The notes beneath the pieces were generated by a model. It saw only the letters and a program-made list of their open reading frames with translations. It did not search any database and was not told where the DNA came from. Below, piece by piece: positions 1-8,048 of a stretch of 64,000 nucleotides of DNA. A program made the translations under genes and the position numbers. Each line of letters opens with the position of its first letter. Within the stretch, counting starts at the first letter, position 1. This stretch comes from Paenibacillus oryzisoli. GTDB taxonomy: Bacteria > Bacillota > Bacilli > Paenibacillales > NBRC-103111. The stretch covers positions 124,001 to 188,000 of the forward strand of contig NZ_LYPB01000069.1 of assembly GCF_001653565.1 (NCBI RefSeq), written 5' to 3'.

Positions 1-264
1 GAGCAGAAGCTCTATCATAGTTATGATTATTTAAGTCAACTTTTCAAACGACACACTGGGATTACGATTGGTTCTTACATCCATCAATTACAAGTACAGA
101 AAGCGAAGCATTTACTTTCGAGTACCACCAGCATCATTCGAACCATTGCCGAAGAAGTTGGATTTCAAGATCCCTTCTACTTCTCCCGGATATTCAAAAA
201 GCTGGAAGGCATTAGCCCCCAGCAATTTCGAGATTCCGTATTAAATAGGCAAACAAATGAATGA
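1..264 (+). CDS. AraC-family transcriptional regulator, C-terminal fragment (cut by window edge)
   Basis: The reading frame is open from base 1 to a TGA at 262-264. The 87 visible residues are the end of an AraC-type double helix-turn-helix domain: a first recognition part around YLSQLFKRHTG, then IRTIAEEVGFQDPFYFSRIF and a KKLEGISPQQFR ending, the standard AraC/XylS C-terminal signature. Proteins of this family bind direct-repeat operators and usually control sugar-use genes. The sensing domain lies outside the window, so it could be a cupin-type AraC protein or a YesN-type response regulator. It converges with the ADP-ribosylglycohydrolase-like gene, with only 2 bp between the stop codons. 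Confidence 0.9.
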   Translation, partial: EQKLYHSYDYLSQLFKRHTGITIGSYIHQLQVQKAKHLLSSTTSIIRTIAEEVGFQDPFYFSRIFKKLEGISPQQFRDSVLNRQTNE

Positions 265-266
265 TT

Positions 267-1811
267 TTAACGAGATGAAGGGCCATTCATAAATACAAGA
301 GGGATAAGGCCTTTCGTTGGACGTCCTTGAGATGTGATTTCTACAATGAGATCATATCTCGCTTCTTCCAACCCACTTGGCGTGAATGAAAATTCAAGTT
401 CGGTTCTACCAACATGGCAGTGATATTGCTCAAGGGAAGCAGCTATTTTCGCTCCGGGAGTTATCGTCCACCCTGATGGCAGATGCCATTTGAATTGTAA
501 CCATTGCTGCATAAACAACTGATTATCTATAATAATTTTGATTGTTTTTGTGGTACCTTCTTGAATGAATGGCGCCTCTTTGTAATCAACTATTGCAGAG
601 AAAATAACAAAATCATAGGCAACTTGAAACGGACTTTCGTTCAGTTTATCGGCAAAACTCCGATGCGTCCAAGCATTGATTTGCTTCGATTGACTAAATA
701 GCTGTTCCTTCTCTTTCACCTCAATGGTATACCCATCTGTAGGCGTTACGACATCAACCAACTGACTGCCAAGAAAACTTGGCGTTAATCGAATAATTCG
801 ATCCGTCAATTCTGTCACTGTTTTGGGAATTTGCAATCCCTGATCACCTAGATTCAAACACAATGTCTTGATGGAATCTCCAATAGGATCTGTCCATTTG
901 GTCGGAATACGCTCAGCTCCGCCGATTATTCCTAAGATTGAACCTATCGTAGCCGCTGTACAATCCGTATCTTCCCCACAGTTATTCGCAATACAAATAC
1001 TGTTGCCGAAATCACCTTCGCCGTACAACCATCCAATAATCGTAATGCCTACATTACTTGGTGCATCATAGCCCATTCTGCCGATGGGTACATCCGATGG
1101 TAAATCTTCCCGTCGCATGGCGAGAATTCCGAAACTTCCCGGTACATCATTGAGCACTTGGATTCGTGCTTCCTGCCAAGACAATCCCCTTGCATAGGCA
1201 TCTCTCGCTGACGCAACGCCTTTGGCTACACCGGAGTCGGCAGGGATATAAGACAGGCCTATATTTATTAAGGTATCTCGATCACCCTCTACAAAGGCTG
1301 CGCTTTCAATAGCTGCAAAGAATATTTCTGCATATACGCCTTCGCTGCAATGATCGACAATAGCATCCTCATACGCGTATTTAACGGCCACATCTGGATT
1401 GCCAGGGGCGAGACAAGCCCATATTTCGGATCGAATATATGCCCCGTTACTATCACCGAAAACATTATTTACATAGCCAGAAAGTGGCGGCACAAGACCT
1501 TGTCTTAAATTATTTTTCCCTGCTCCGTATTCGCCCCAGTTAGGAACAATATAGGAGAGCCAATATTCGCCCAAGATTGTCGCTGTGAGATTACGGCCAT
1601 ATTTCTCTGCCACATTCAGCCACACCAGTTGTAAATCGAGATCATCGTTCGGCAGCGGTTCTCCATTCAAATCTTGTGTATAAAAATCAACTTCGAATAC
1701 GCCACGTTTGCACTCGAAAGGCGCTCCTAAAGTGCCACCTACATTCTTGCCAATCCAACAGCCTAATAATTTGGATCTGTATTCCTGTAAACTTAGTTTT
1801 TTGGTATTCAT
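267..1811 (-). CDS. ADP-ribosylglycohydrolase (DraG-like) family protein with extra C-terminal domain
   Basis: A 514-residue cytoplasmic protein without signal peptide. Residues about 10-330 match the ADP-ribosylglycohydrolase fold: an early acidic motif NDDLDLQ (55-61) and the strongly conserved GEDTDCTAATIG (279-290), whose acidic residues bind the Mg2+ pair in this family. The family removes ADP-ribose from proteins or small molecules, but many bacterial members next to sugar genes have no proven substrate. The last ~130 residues (from about 385) are beta-rich, lie beyond the catalytic fold and are not recognised. The ATG follows an AGGAGG on the minus strand. The gene stands alone, separated from the next minus-strand gene by a hairpin terminator at 1954-1999, and its upstream region carries TGTCATAC twice, 33 bp apart. 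The family call is firm; the substrate is unknown. Confidence 0.85.
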   Translation of the reverse strand: MNTKKLSLQEYRSKLLGCWIGKNVGGTLGAPFECKRGVFEVDFYTQDLNGEPLPNDDLDLQLVWLNVAEKYGRNLTATILGEYWLSYIVPNWGEYGAGKNNLRQGLVPPLSGYVNNVFGDSNGAYIRSEIWACLAPGNPDVAVKYAYEDAIVDHCSEGVYAEIFFAAIESAAFVEGDRDTLINIGLSYIPADSGVAKGVASARDAYARGLSWQEARIQVLNDVPGSFGILAMRREDLPSDVPIGRMGYDAPSNVGITIIGWLYGEGDFGNSICIANNCGEDTDCTAATIGSILGIIGGAERIPTKWTDPIGDSIKTLCLNLGDQGLQIPKTVTELTDRIIRLTPSFLGSQLVDVVTPTDGYTIEVKEKEQLFSQSKQINAWTHRSFADKLNESPFQVAYDFVIFSAIVDYKEAPFIQEGTTKTIKIIIDNQLFMQQWLQFKWHLPSGWTITPGAKIAASLEQYHCHVGRTELEFSFTPSGLEEARYDLIVEITSQGRPTKGLIPLVFMNGPSSR

Positions 1812-1953
1812 CCTGATAATTCCTCCTATATTGTCATACTTGCTAATTGAAGTATAACAAGCAATGTCATACGGCTAACATGAAGGAAGGATAGTTCTAT
1901 TTGTTAAAAATCTGTCTTTTGTCCATCATGGAGACAATGTTTACCATGCAAAA

Positions 1954-1999
1954 TGAGATCAAACACATGTCATTGTATGACGACATGCGTTTGATCTCA
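1954..1999 (-). terminator. Terminator after the 827-aa gene
   Basis: An 11-bp perfect inverted repeat (TGAGATCAAAC at 1954-1964 with its complement at 1989-1999) has an inner ATGTC/GACAT pairing. On the minus strand it is followed by TTTTGCATGG. It lies just past the stop of the gene ending at 2028, so it most likely ends that two-gene transcript. Confidence 0.75.
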
Positions 2000-2027
2000 A
2001 ATAATGGAACAACTAAGATTTAGCTCA

Positions 2028-4511
2028 TTACCATGAAACGTGAATCGTTCCTGTTATACCTACCAGACGCAACCGATTATCTTCCTGTAAGCCGTTCCAA
2101 TCCAAGATACTGCCATCTCCACGTTTAATCTCAATGTTTCCCGACTCTAACATGTCTAAGGGTGGATATACCGTCACATCGGCATGCAATAAATTGCTAA
2201 TGCTGATGGTGCGAATCATGCGTTTCATCTTGGACGGCGTTGGCTGATTCTCGCGGCACGTCACTCGGCTCCGCTCTAGCTGGTTCACGAACACACGGCA
2301 TTCATCGCGAAACGTTCGGTCAAGCGAATACTGCCCAGCAGCTCCGTTGCCAAGTATGACCGTTTGTCCTGGGAACAAGGGAACCCCATCGGGAAACCGC
2401 AATTGGAGTTGTACCGACGAATCCTGCTTGCAACCTGTCACAATGAAACCGTTCTGATGCCGCGATACGAATAGAAGCGCCGATTGCGATTCCTGATCTT
2501 GCTTCACTTGGCGCAGGGAGAGGCCAAAGTCCTGCAACATGTATCGCAGAATCATGGACGTATCCATCCATTCGATATCCTGTCGCACCGGTAGATGCGT
2601 AATGCCAGCCTGAACGAAAGGCAGCGAACCGCGTACCCAGCCAATGCGCCCGCCGTTCCATTCTAGCAGCGAACGGGACAAGGCGAAGATCCGTTCTTCC
2701 CCCTCCTGTACAGCGACTGCACCGACCCGTGTACCGGCATCTTCCTTGTTGCGCAGCGTTACCCCCAGCGTACCATCTCCGAGGTCAGAACGATGCCGCA
2801 GCTTGCGCTCGCCGCTGTCGCTGTATACTTCGTCTTCCTCGAAGGAAAGCGCTAGGGTCAAATCTCCCTCTAGCCCGCCGCCGTCGGCAGCTTGAAGATT
2901 CAACAGCTCCAGCAGTTGGGGCTGCCGCACATCGCCGTAAAGCAACACCTTGCCGCCGTTTTGGACGATAGCTGCCAGCTCGGCAATCCTCGCGTCGTCC
3001 AACCACATCGCCGATACGAATAGTATCGTATCTTTGAGCTTACGCCGAGCTTCGGCTGACATTTCACGGAACGTGTCTGTACCGAGTACCGTGTTGACCG
3101 GGAAACCATGATTAATCGCGCAGCGCACGAACCAATCATGGAAAAACACGCGGCCGGAAGCTTCATTATCCTCTTGGACTGCCTCATGGAGCTCACGGAA
3201 CGGATACAGCCAAGTGACAAGCCCCGGTTCATCCGGCGCTTCACGGAAAGCCTTTTGCATATGAGGAATAACCTCCGCAGGCCCGTCACCCCATAGCTCA
3301 CCTTTCTCCGTATCAATTGTCAGAATTTCCACGATGCCCGGCATTTCTGCTGCACCATCAGCATTAATGCGTGTTACCGAGAGAGGTCCGTAAATATCGT
3401 GAGGCTCCCGATCATAGTAATCCCACCACGGATTCTGCCAAAACCATGGATCATTCACGTAAAAACGATACGGAAACGTTTCTCCTGGCAGCTCGGCAAT
3501 TCTAGACATGTAACCTGTCAGCTCCAGCCCAAAGTCGTAGTTGAGTGCACCCCAAGGCGAGTTTGGCGGAGGAAATTCAAGATACTTTTTCTCATATAGC
3601 TCAAGCAGTGGAATGTAATCTTTGGCCAAGTCCATGCCGGTTCCGTAATTGGTCCCTCTCACCTCTGTCCTTACTCCTGGGCATTCCTTCTTGAACAGAT
3701 CCCAGAACGACATGACTTTAGAGGAAAGCTCGCTATAATCGGCTAACGGCATATCCGTCCCGTTATAATTAGCACCGAGATATGTCCAAGGGAAATAAGA
3801 TAGGGCAAAGCCGTTCGAGAACCAGATATAGTCGAAACCGATCGCAGGTAGGAAACTTGCGCATTGGCGACCGAGAAACTCTCCAAACGGCGTGCCTTCT
3901 GGAATTCCACCAGGATAAGCAGCATATGCAGTTCCATCAGCATTTAACTTGGACCAGGAACAGACAACGGTATAATCGGCTTTCAGCGATACATACGTAC
4001 CGCCAAGCTCCGCACGATTAATCTCTGGATGGTCTTTATATTTAAAATCAGAATAAGCAAACTCCGGACCCGCATCGAAAGGAATACCTATCTCCAGTCG
4101 AACACCGAATTGGTCTGCTGCAATCCGTTTGAATGAATCGACTACTCGGCGCAAATCACCGTATGTAAATCGAACCGGATTGTCGGTATATAGGCGGGCA
4201 ACGTGAGGATCGCTCTTGTCCTTGATATGACTGAACATCTCTTCGTTGGCAAAACCGATATAGCGAGCCCACTCGAATTCGTCTTCGTGCTGACCGTTCC
4301 ATGTTAGAATCTCACTGCCATCCGAAACCCACAGCAGCACCGAAGCTGAATCTGCCATGCCGATGAGCGGTTGCCATTGTCGCAGTGCTTCCGTACAAAC
4401 TTCATCAATCGCAGCCTGTTCAAGACTCCTGAACGGCTTCAGACTCATTTCCAGCGTAGCGCGCTTCAACTGCTTAGCACCGCTGTTAGCTTCCTGCGTC
4501 ACCTTATTCAA
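2028..4511 (-). CDS. Unrecognised 827-aa protein with a GH42-like layout (putative intracellular glycoside hydrolase)
   Basis: I do not recognise this family. No signal peptide or membrane segment is visible, so it is probably cytoplasmic. Residues about 15-430 are rich in aromatic and acidic motifs of the sort seen in (beta/alpha)8 glycosidases (YIWFSNGFALSYFPW, TEVRGTNYGTG, RFYVNDPWFWQNPWW). Residues about 485-585 look like a Rossmann/GATase-type layer (LFVSAMWLDDARIAEL, then GGKVLLYGDV). The rest is beta-rich. That order, barrel then GATase-like then beta domain, is the one used by family GH42, but I cannot place catalytic residues with certainty. The start is TTG at 4511, with AGGGAG about 11 bases upstream. 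It follows the isomerase-like gene by 16 bp, so the two are almost certainly co-transcribed. The inferred role is hydrolysis of an imported oligosaccharide whose sugar is then isomerised. Alternatives are a lyase or a non-catalytic protein. Confidence 0.5.
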   Translation of the reverse strand: MNKVTQEANSGAKQLKRATLEMSLKPFRSLEQAAIDEVCTEALRQWQPLIGMADSASVLLWVSDGSEILTWNGQHEDEFEWARYIGFANEEMFSHIKDKSDPHVARLYTDNPVRFTYGDLRRVVDSFKRIAADQFGVRLEIGIPFDAGPEFAYSDFKYKDHPEINRAELGGTYVSLKADYTVVCSWSKLNADGTAYAAYPGGIPEGTPFGEFLGRQCASFLPAIGFDYIWFSNGFALSYFPWTYLGANYNGTDMPLADYSELSSKVMSFWDLFKKECPGVRTEVRGTNYGTGMDLAKDYIPLLELYEKKYLEFPPPNSPWGALNYDFGLELTGYMSRIAELPGETFPYRFYVNDPWFWQNPWWDYYDREPHDIYGPLSVTRINADGAAEMPGIVEILTIDTEKGELWGDGPAEVIPHMQKAFREAPDEPGLVTWLYPFRELHEAVQEDNEASGRVFFHDWFVRCAINHGFPVNTVLGTDTFREMSAEARRKLKDTILFVSAMWLDDARIAELAAIVQNGGKVLLYGDVRQPQLLELLNLQAADGGGLEGDLTLALSFEEDEVYSDSGERKLRHRSDLGDGTLGVTLRNKEDAGTRVGAVAVQEGEERIFALSRSLLEWNGGRIGWVRGSLPFVQAGITHLPVRQDIEWMDTSMILRYMLQDFGLSLRQVKQDQESQSALLFVSRHQNGFIVTGCKQDSSVQLQLRFPDGVPLFPGQTVILGNGAAGQYSLDRTFRDECRVFVNQLERSRVTCRENQPTPSKMKRMIRTISISNLLHADVTVYPPLDMLESGNIEIKRGDGSILDWNGLQEDNRLRLVGITGTIHVSW

Positions 4512-4527
4512 GCCAGTTCACTCTCCC

Positions 4528-5970
4528 TTATACGATTTCCAGTTCAATGCCCAGCACTTTGGCAACATTGCGGATTTTCGGAGCGACATGCCCAACGCCT
4601 AGCGCGAAATGGTGAGTTGGACCGGCCGAGCACCACTTCTCAACGAATTCGGCAACGGAGCAGCCGAAACTACAGCGCGTGTTCGTGTTGCCTGTCTGTG
4701 GAATTTCTCCTTTGATCGACTCGCCTTCCGTGGCGATCATCTTGAACTTGCCGTCTACCGTCTGTGAAATCCCCAGCAAAGTGACTGGGCCTGACTTGAT
4801 GCTGAACTCAACGCCGATGCCGGAACCGCGCTTGCCGTGGAACAAGTCCAGCCCGCGAATAATCGGACTGCCATCGCTGATTTTAATGTTATGCGGTCCG
4901 TCATGGCCCACTAACACGATGTCATCTACGAAATCGCAAGGGTGCAGCTCCGCGAATGAGCCTCCTGCATCGAGCCTGTCCATGATCAGCATCGCTGCGC
5001 ATGTTTTGAGATCCGCTTCGCCCGCAAGCGGGATGCCTTTACCTGTCAGCAGGGAATTCCCAAGCACCATATTGGAACCGATTCGTTCGTATTCATTGCC
5101 ATCCAATCCTCGGTAATAATACGCGAGTCCCGTTAAACCATTCTCCGCTACAAGCTTATCGAGCCCGACAGCAACCTTGGCTGACCAATCCAAATCTTCC
5201 GGCTTAATTGGTCTTGTCACAGGATCGATGAACGGATCGGAGATCGTAAATATGCTCTTAATCTCGTCGAGCTTATTTGCTGTTTCAGCGGCGGTTACCC
5301 CGTTCACCAGCTTAGCCAAATCGCACATTTCCAGCATCTGCACATGGGAGCCAAATGCGGCTGTAAATGCTGTCGGGTCCGAATTCATATCATACATACC
5401 CTCGTAGGTATGACCCAAGTAACCAATTCGTGCATGCTTGAAAGCACGACGCGCATTCGCGACCTGGCACCATGACTTCAGCTCATTCGCAGCTCGTGGA
5501 TCATCATGCAGCGTACCAACGATCATGCCTGCTGCAGGTTTTCCTGCGCGGATGAGTACTCCGCCGATTTCAGGAAGCGAACATATATTATCGTTGGCTA
5601 GCTGCATGTACGTTGTTGTGTTTCTATAATCAAGCCGTTTTCTCGGCTGAAGCGCTACCAGAACCGTTGGCACGCCGACATTCAGAATGGCCGTTGCTGC
5701 CGAGGATGAGGTTACATAAGTGCTCAAAAAGACAAACAGGAAATCGATATCTTGACGCTTTAAATGCGAAGCTGCCGCGAATGATTTATCAACATTATCT
5801 ACAAAGCCAGCCGAAACGACTTCAACCTCATGAACGCCTAGCATCGCTTCGAACTCTTTACCGTAACCGATCAATTCTTCCCGAAGTCCAGGAAATTGCT
5901 CCCAATAGGGCTCATGCCCTACGTTCATGACGCCTACGCGCGCTGTTGCACGTTTGAATGATACACTCAT
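4528..5970 (-). CDS. L-arabinose/L-fucose isomerase-like protein
   Basis: A 480-residue cytoplasmic enzyme of the arabinose/fucose isomerase superfamily, which interconverts aldoses and ketoses with a divalent metal. Residues that line up with the E. coli AraA active site are present: Glu318 in GEADLKT (AraA E306), Glu341 in FAELHPCDF (E333), His356 in VLVGHDGPH (H350), and a C-terminal histidine cluster PTHHFALGVGH (H450). The sequence is far from true AraA elsewhere, so the substrate may be another pentose or a deoxy or branched sugar. ATG with AAAGGGG eight bases upstream. It is first in a two-gene unit with the 827-aa gene, and its promoter carries the conserved 40-bp block described at 6008-6071. 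A hairpin at 6091-6122 separates it from the transport operon. Confidence 0.75.
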   Translation of the reverse strand: MSVSFKRATARVGVMNVGHEPYWEQFPGLREELIGYGKEFEAMLGVHEVEVVSAGFVDNVDKSFAAASHLKRQDIDFLFVFLSTYVTSSSAATAILNVGVPTVLVALQPRKRLDYRNTTTYMQLANDNICSLPEIGGVLIRAGKPAAGMIVGTLHDDPRAANELKSWCQVANARRAFKHARIGYLGHTYEGMYDMNSDPTAFTAAFGSHVQMLEMCDLAKLVNGVTAAETANKLDEIKSIFTISDPFIDPVTRPIKPEDLDWSAKVAVGLDKLVAENGLTGLAYYYRGLDGNEYERIGSNMVLGNSLLTGKGIPLAGEADLKTCAAMLIMDRLDAGGSFAELHPCDFVDDIVLVGHDGPHNIKISDGSPIIRGLDLFHGKRGSGIGVEFSIKSGPVTLLGISQTVDGKFKMIATEGESIKGEIPQTGNTNTRCSFGCSVAEFVEKWCSAGPTHHFALGVGHVAPKIRNVAKVLGIELEIV

Positions 5971-6007
5971 TTTCAGTTCCCCTTTGATTGGTAATGACTA
6001 CACTTAT

Positions 6008-6071
6008 AGAGTATTAAATCAGCGCTTTTTTAACAATGAACAGAACAATTATTATTAGAGTAATTCTACGA
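6008..6071 (-). promoter_or_regulatory. Promoter and operator of the isomerase-like operon (copy 1 of a shared block)
   Basis: Read on the minus strand: TCGTAGAATTACTCT (6071-6057), a 14-base gap, then TGTTCATTGTT (6042-6032). The -35 TTGTTA (6036-6031), a 17-bp spacer and a weak -10 TACTCT (6013-6008) follow. Matching blocks with the same 14-base gap occur at 13500-13539 and 14415-14454. An element touching the -35 with a poor -10 is typical of AraC-type activation (inference). Confidence 0.6.
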
Positions 6072-6090
6072 ATTGATATCTATAAAAAAA

Positions 6091-6122
6091 AAACAATCAG
6101 CTCTTGTTTCTGCTGATTGTTT
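6091..6122 (-). terminator. Terminator of transport operon 1
   Basis: An 11-bp perfect stem (AAACAATCAGC with GCTGATTGTTT) and a 10-base loop are followed on the minus strand by an uninterrupted run of T. It ends the transcript of the binding protein and two permeases. Confidence 0.9.
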
Positions 6123-6176
6123 ATCGCTTATTCTTCGGAGAATACCAGCACCGTTGCAAGTAATAGACTTCTTCCC

Positions 6177-7061
6177 CTACTCCTTCACACTGCCCAGAAC
6201 AATCCCTTTCGTAAAATACCGTTGTAGAAATGGATATACAATTAAGATTGGCAACGCACCAAGAAAGATTTGAGCTGCACGTGCGGTTCTGTCAGAAACG
6301 AGCGCGATAACCTCTAGATCGATATTACTCTTAACCAGCGAATCGAGGCCGACCACGACCGTGTACAAGTAGCTTTGAAGCGGATAATGCGTTGGCGAAT
6401 TCATGAAGAGGATACCGTCAAACCAAGAATTCCAATGTGAAACAATAGCAAATAGCGTCAATGTCGCTAAGGATGGCGTAGATAACGGCACAAAAATGCG
6501 CCACAGAATGCGCCAATGTCCGGCGCCGTCCATCAGAGCAGCTTCCTCCAATTCCTTGGGTAAACTGCGGAAGAAGTTAAGCAGGATTACGACGTTGAAT
6601 ACGGGAACGGCGTTATGGAGTACGAGTGCCCAGATCGAATCAAGCAGCCCAAGCGAGCGTATCGTCATATAGAGCGGAATAATCCCCCCGCTAAACAGCA
6701 TCGTAAATACGAATAGCCAGACGTAAATTGTCCGTCCTTTGAGCGCATTTCCCTCCTTAGAAAGTGGATACGCGACCAAGATTGTCAATACCATATTCAG
6801 TGTCACGCCCAGTGCAACCCTCTTGAGGGTAACGAACAGCGATGTCAGAAATGCTGGTTTACTCAAAATAAAATCATACGATTTCCAAGTGAAATCAATA
6901 GGCCAAAATCTTACTTCGCCTGCTGCCACAGCATTGTTAGAGCTGAGCGACATCGACAGCAAGTGGATGAGCGGCATGATACATAATATGGATAAACCCA
7001 AAAGAACCGTGTAGTTCGAGATAACGAACACTTTTCGCGGCCAGGATGTAGATTCGAGCAT
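6177..7061 (-). CDS. Carbohydrate ABC transporter permease, LplC/YtcP type (system 1)
   Basis: A roughly 294-residue inner-membrane protein with six hydrophobic segments, one of the two pore subunits of a sugar importer. The cytoplasmic EAA loop that contacts the ATPase is visible (EEAALMDGAGHWRILWRIF) and the C-terminus ends in the usual YFTKGIVLGSVKE form of LplC/YtcP proteins. It is the last gene of transport operon 1, 14 bp after its partner permease. I place the start at the ATG 7061 because GGAGG lies seven bases before it; an in-frame GTG at 7064 is possible. No ATPase gene is nearby. Systems of this class (B. subtilis YtcQ-YteP-YtcP) use a shared MsmX ATPase, so this one probably does too. 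The permease of system 3 at 61887-62777 is a close paralogue. Confidence 0.93.
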   Translation of the reverse strand: MLESTSWPRKVFVISNYTVLLGLSILCIMPLIHLLSMSLSSNNAVAAGEVRFWPIDFTWKSYDFILSKPAFLTSLFVTLKRVALGVTLNMVLTILVAYPLSKEGNALKGRTIYVWLFVFTMLFSGGIIPLYMTIRSLGLLDSIWALVLHNAVPVFNVVILLNFFRSLPKELEEAALMDGAGHWRILWRIFVPLSTPSLATLTLFAIVSHWNSWFDGILFMNSPTHYPLQSYLYTVVVGLDSLVKSNIDLEVIALVSDRTARAAQIFLGALPILIVYPFLQRYFTKGIVLGSVKE

Positions 7062-7075
7062 CACGAGTCCTCCTT

Positions 7076-7975
7076 TTAAAAGATTCGGTAGTTGGCAAAT
7101 CGGTAGGCTAAGAAATAAGAAGTCGATATGAGGATAAGCGACACGAGTGATTTAAATAACCCAACCGCTGTTGCAACCCCATACTGTGCATCAACCATCC
7201 CAATTCGATATACAAATGTATCGATAATGTCCCCACTCTGGTAAACGATGGGACTGTATAGATTGAATACCTGATCAAAGCCGGCATTGAGCACGTTACC
7301 AATGCTGAGCGTAGCCAACAACACGATAATAGGTGCCATGCCGGGCAGTGTGATATGGAGTGTCTGTTTCCAACGACCCGCCCCGTCTACTCTTGCGGCT
7401 TCGTACAAAGCAGGATTAATGCCTAGAATGGCTGCTAGATAGACAATCGTGCTAAACCCAAATTCTTTCCACTCATTGGAGATAACCAATGTAAATGGGA
7501 ACCAACGATTGTCGCCAAGGAAAAATATGGGTTCGATGCCAAGACTCTGGAGTCCAGCGTTCACGATCCCTGTTTTCGGTGAGAGCACGTCGATCAGAAT
7601 GCCACTCAAGATGACCCAGGATAAGAAGTGCGGCAAATAAATGAGCGTTTGCATAAATCGTTTCATCGCTTCTTTACGAACTTCATTTAGCAGTAATGCT
7701 ACAACAATGGGTATAATGAGCCCAGCAATAATTTTCATAATGGCAATGTAAACCGTATTCCACAGCACTTGATAAAAATCCGGGAGCTCCATGACGTAGC
7801 GGAAATTATCTAAACCAATCCATTTGGAATGAAATAACCCTTTCGTCGGTATATACTTCTGAAACGCAATGGCCGCACCTGCCATCGGATAGTAACTGAA
7901 TATGATAATTGCTGCCAAACCCGGAATCAACATCAAATGCAGTGGGAGCTGGATTCTCCAGTTTCTGCCCTTCAT
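7076..7975 (-). CDS. Carbohydrate ABC transporter permease, LplB/YteP type (system 1)
   Basis: The partner pore subunit, about 299 residues with six membrane segments. It has the EAA-loop signature YEAARVDGAGRWKQTLHITL and the NYRIF C-terminus common in LplB/YteP permeases. The longest frame opens at 8014, but the ATG at 7975 sits behind GGAGGG and gives the usual N-terminus (short basic stretch, then LMLIPGLAAIIIFSYYP), so I use it. It lies between the binding-protein gene and the LplC-type gene. A GC-rich hairpin (8018-8039) separates it from the binding-protein gene and probably lowers permease expression. It is strikingly similar to the system 3 permease at 62795-63691, with long identical stretches such as GVATAVG and VFNLYSP. 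Confidence 0.93.
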   Translation of the reverse strand: MKGRNWRIQLPLHLMLIPGLAAIIIFSYYPMAGAAIAFQKYIPTKGLFHSKWIGLDNFRYVMELPDFYQVLWNTVYIAIMKIIAGLIIPIVVALLLNEVRKEAMKRFMQTLIYLPHFLSWVILSGILIDVLSPKTGIVNAGLQSLGIEPIFFLGDNRWFPFTLVISNEWKEFGFSTIVYLAAILGINPALYEAARVDGAGRWKQTLHITLPGMAPIIVLLATLSIGNVLNAGFDQVFNLYSPIVYQSGDIIDTFVYRIGMVDAQYGVATAVGLFKSLVSLILISTSYFLAYRFANYRIF

Positions 7976-8017
7976 TCTGTCTTCCCTCCACTCCATCATT
8001 CGTAATAAAAGCATAGA

Positions 8018-8039
8018 GGGCAGAGCTTAAGCTCCGCCC
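8018..8039 (-). promoter_or_regulatory. Intercistronic stem-loop after binding-protein gene 1
   Basis: GGGCAGAGC-ttaa-GCTCCGCCC folds into a 9-bp stem with one mismatch and has no T-run. It starts 10 bases past the binding-protein stop and precedes the permease. Such hairpins are known in transporter operons to protect upstream binding-protein mRNA. Confidence 0.6.
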
Positions 8040-8048
8040 CTGATAGCA

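Noticed and set aside
4371..5116. Plus-strand frames of 114 and 145 codons
   Set aside because: Antisense to the 827-aa and isomerase-like genes, which have motifs and coupling.
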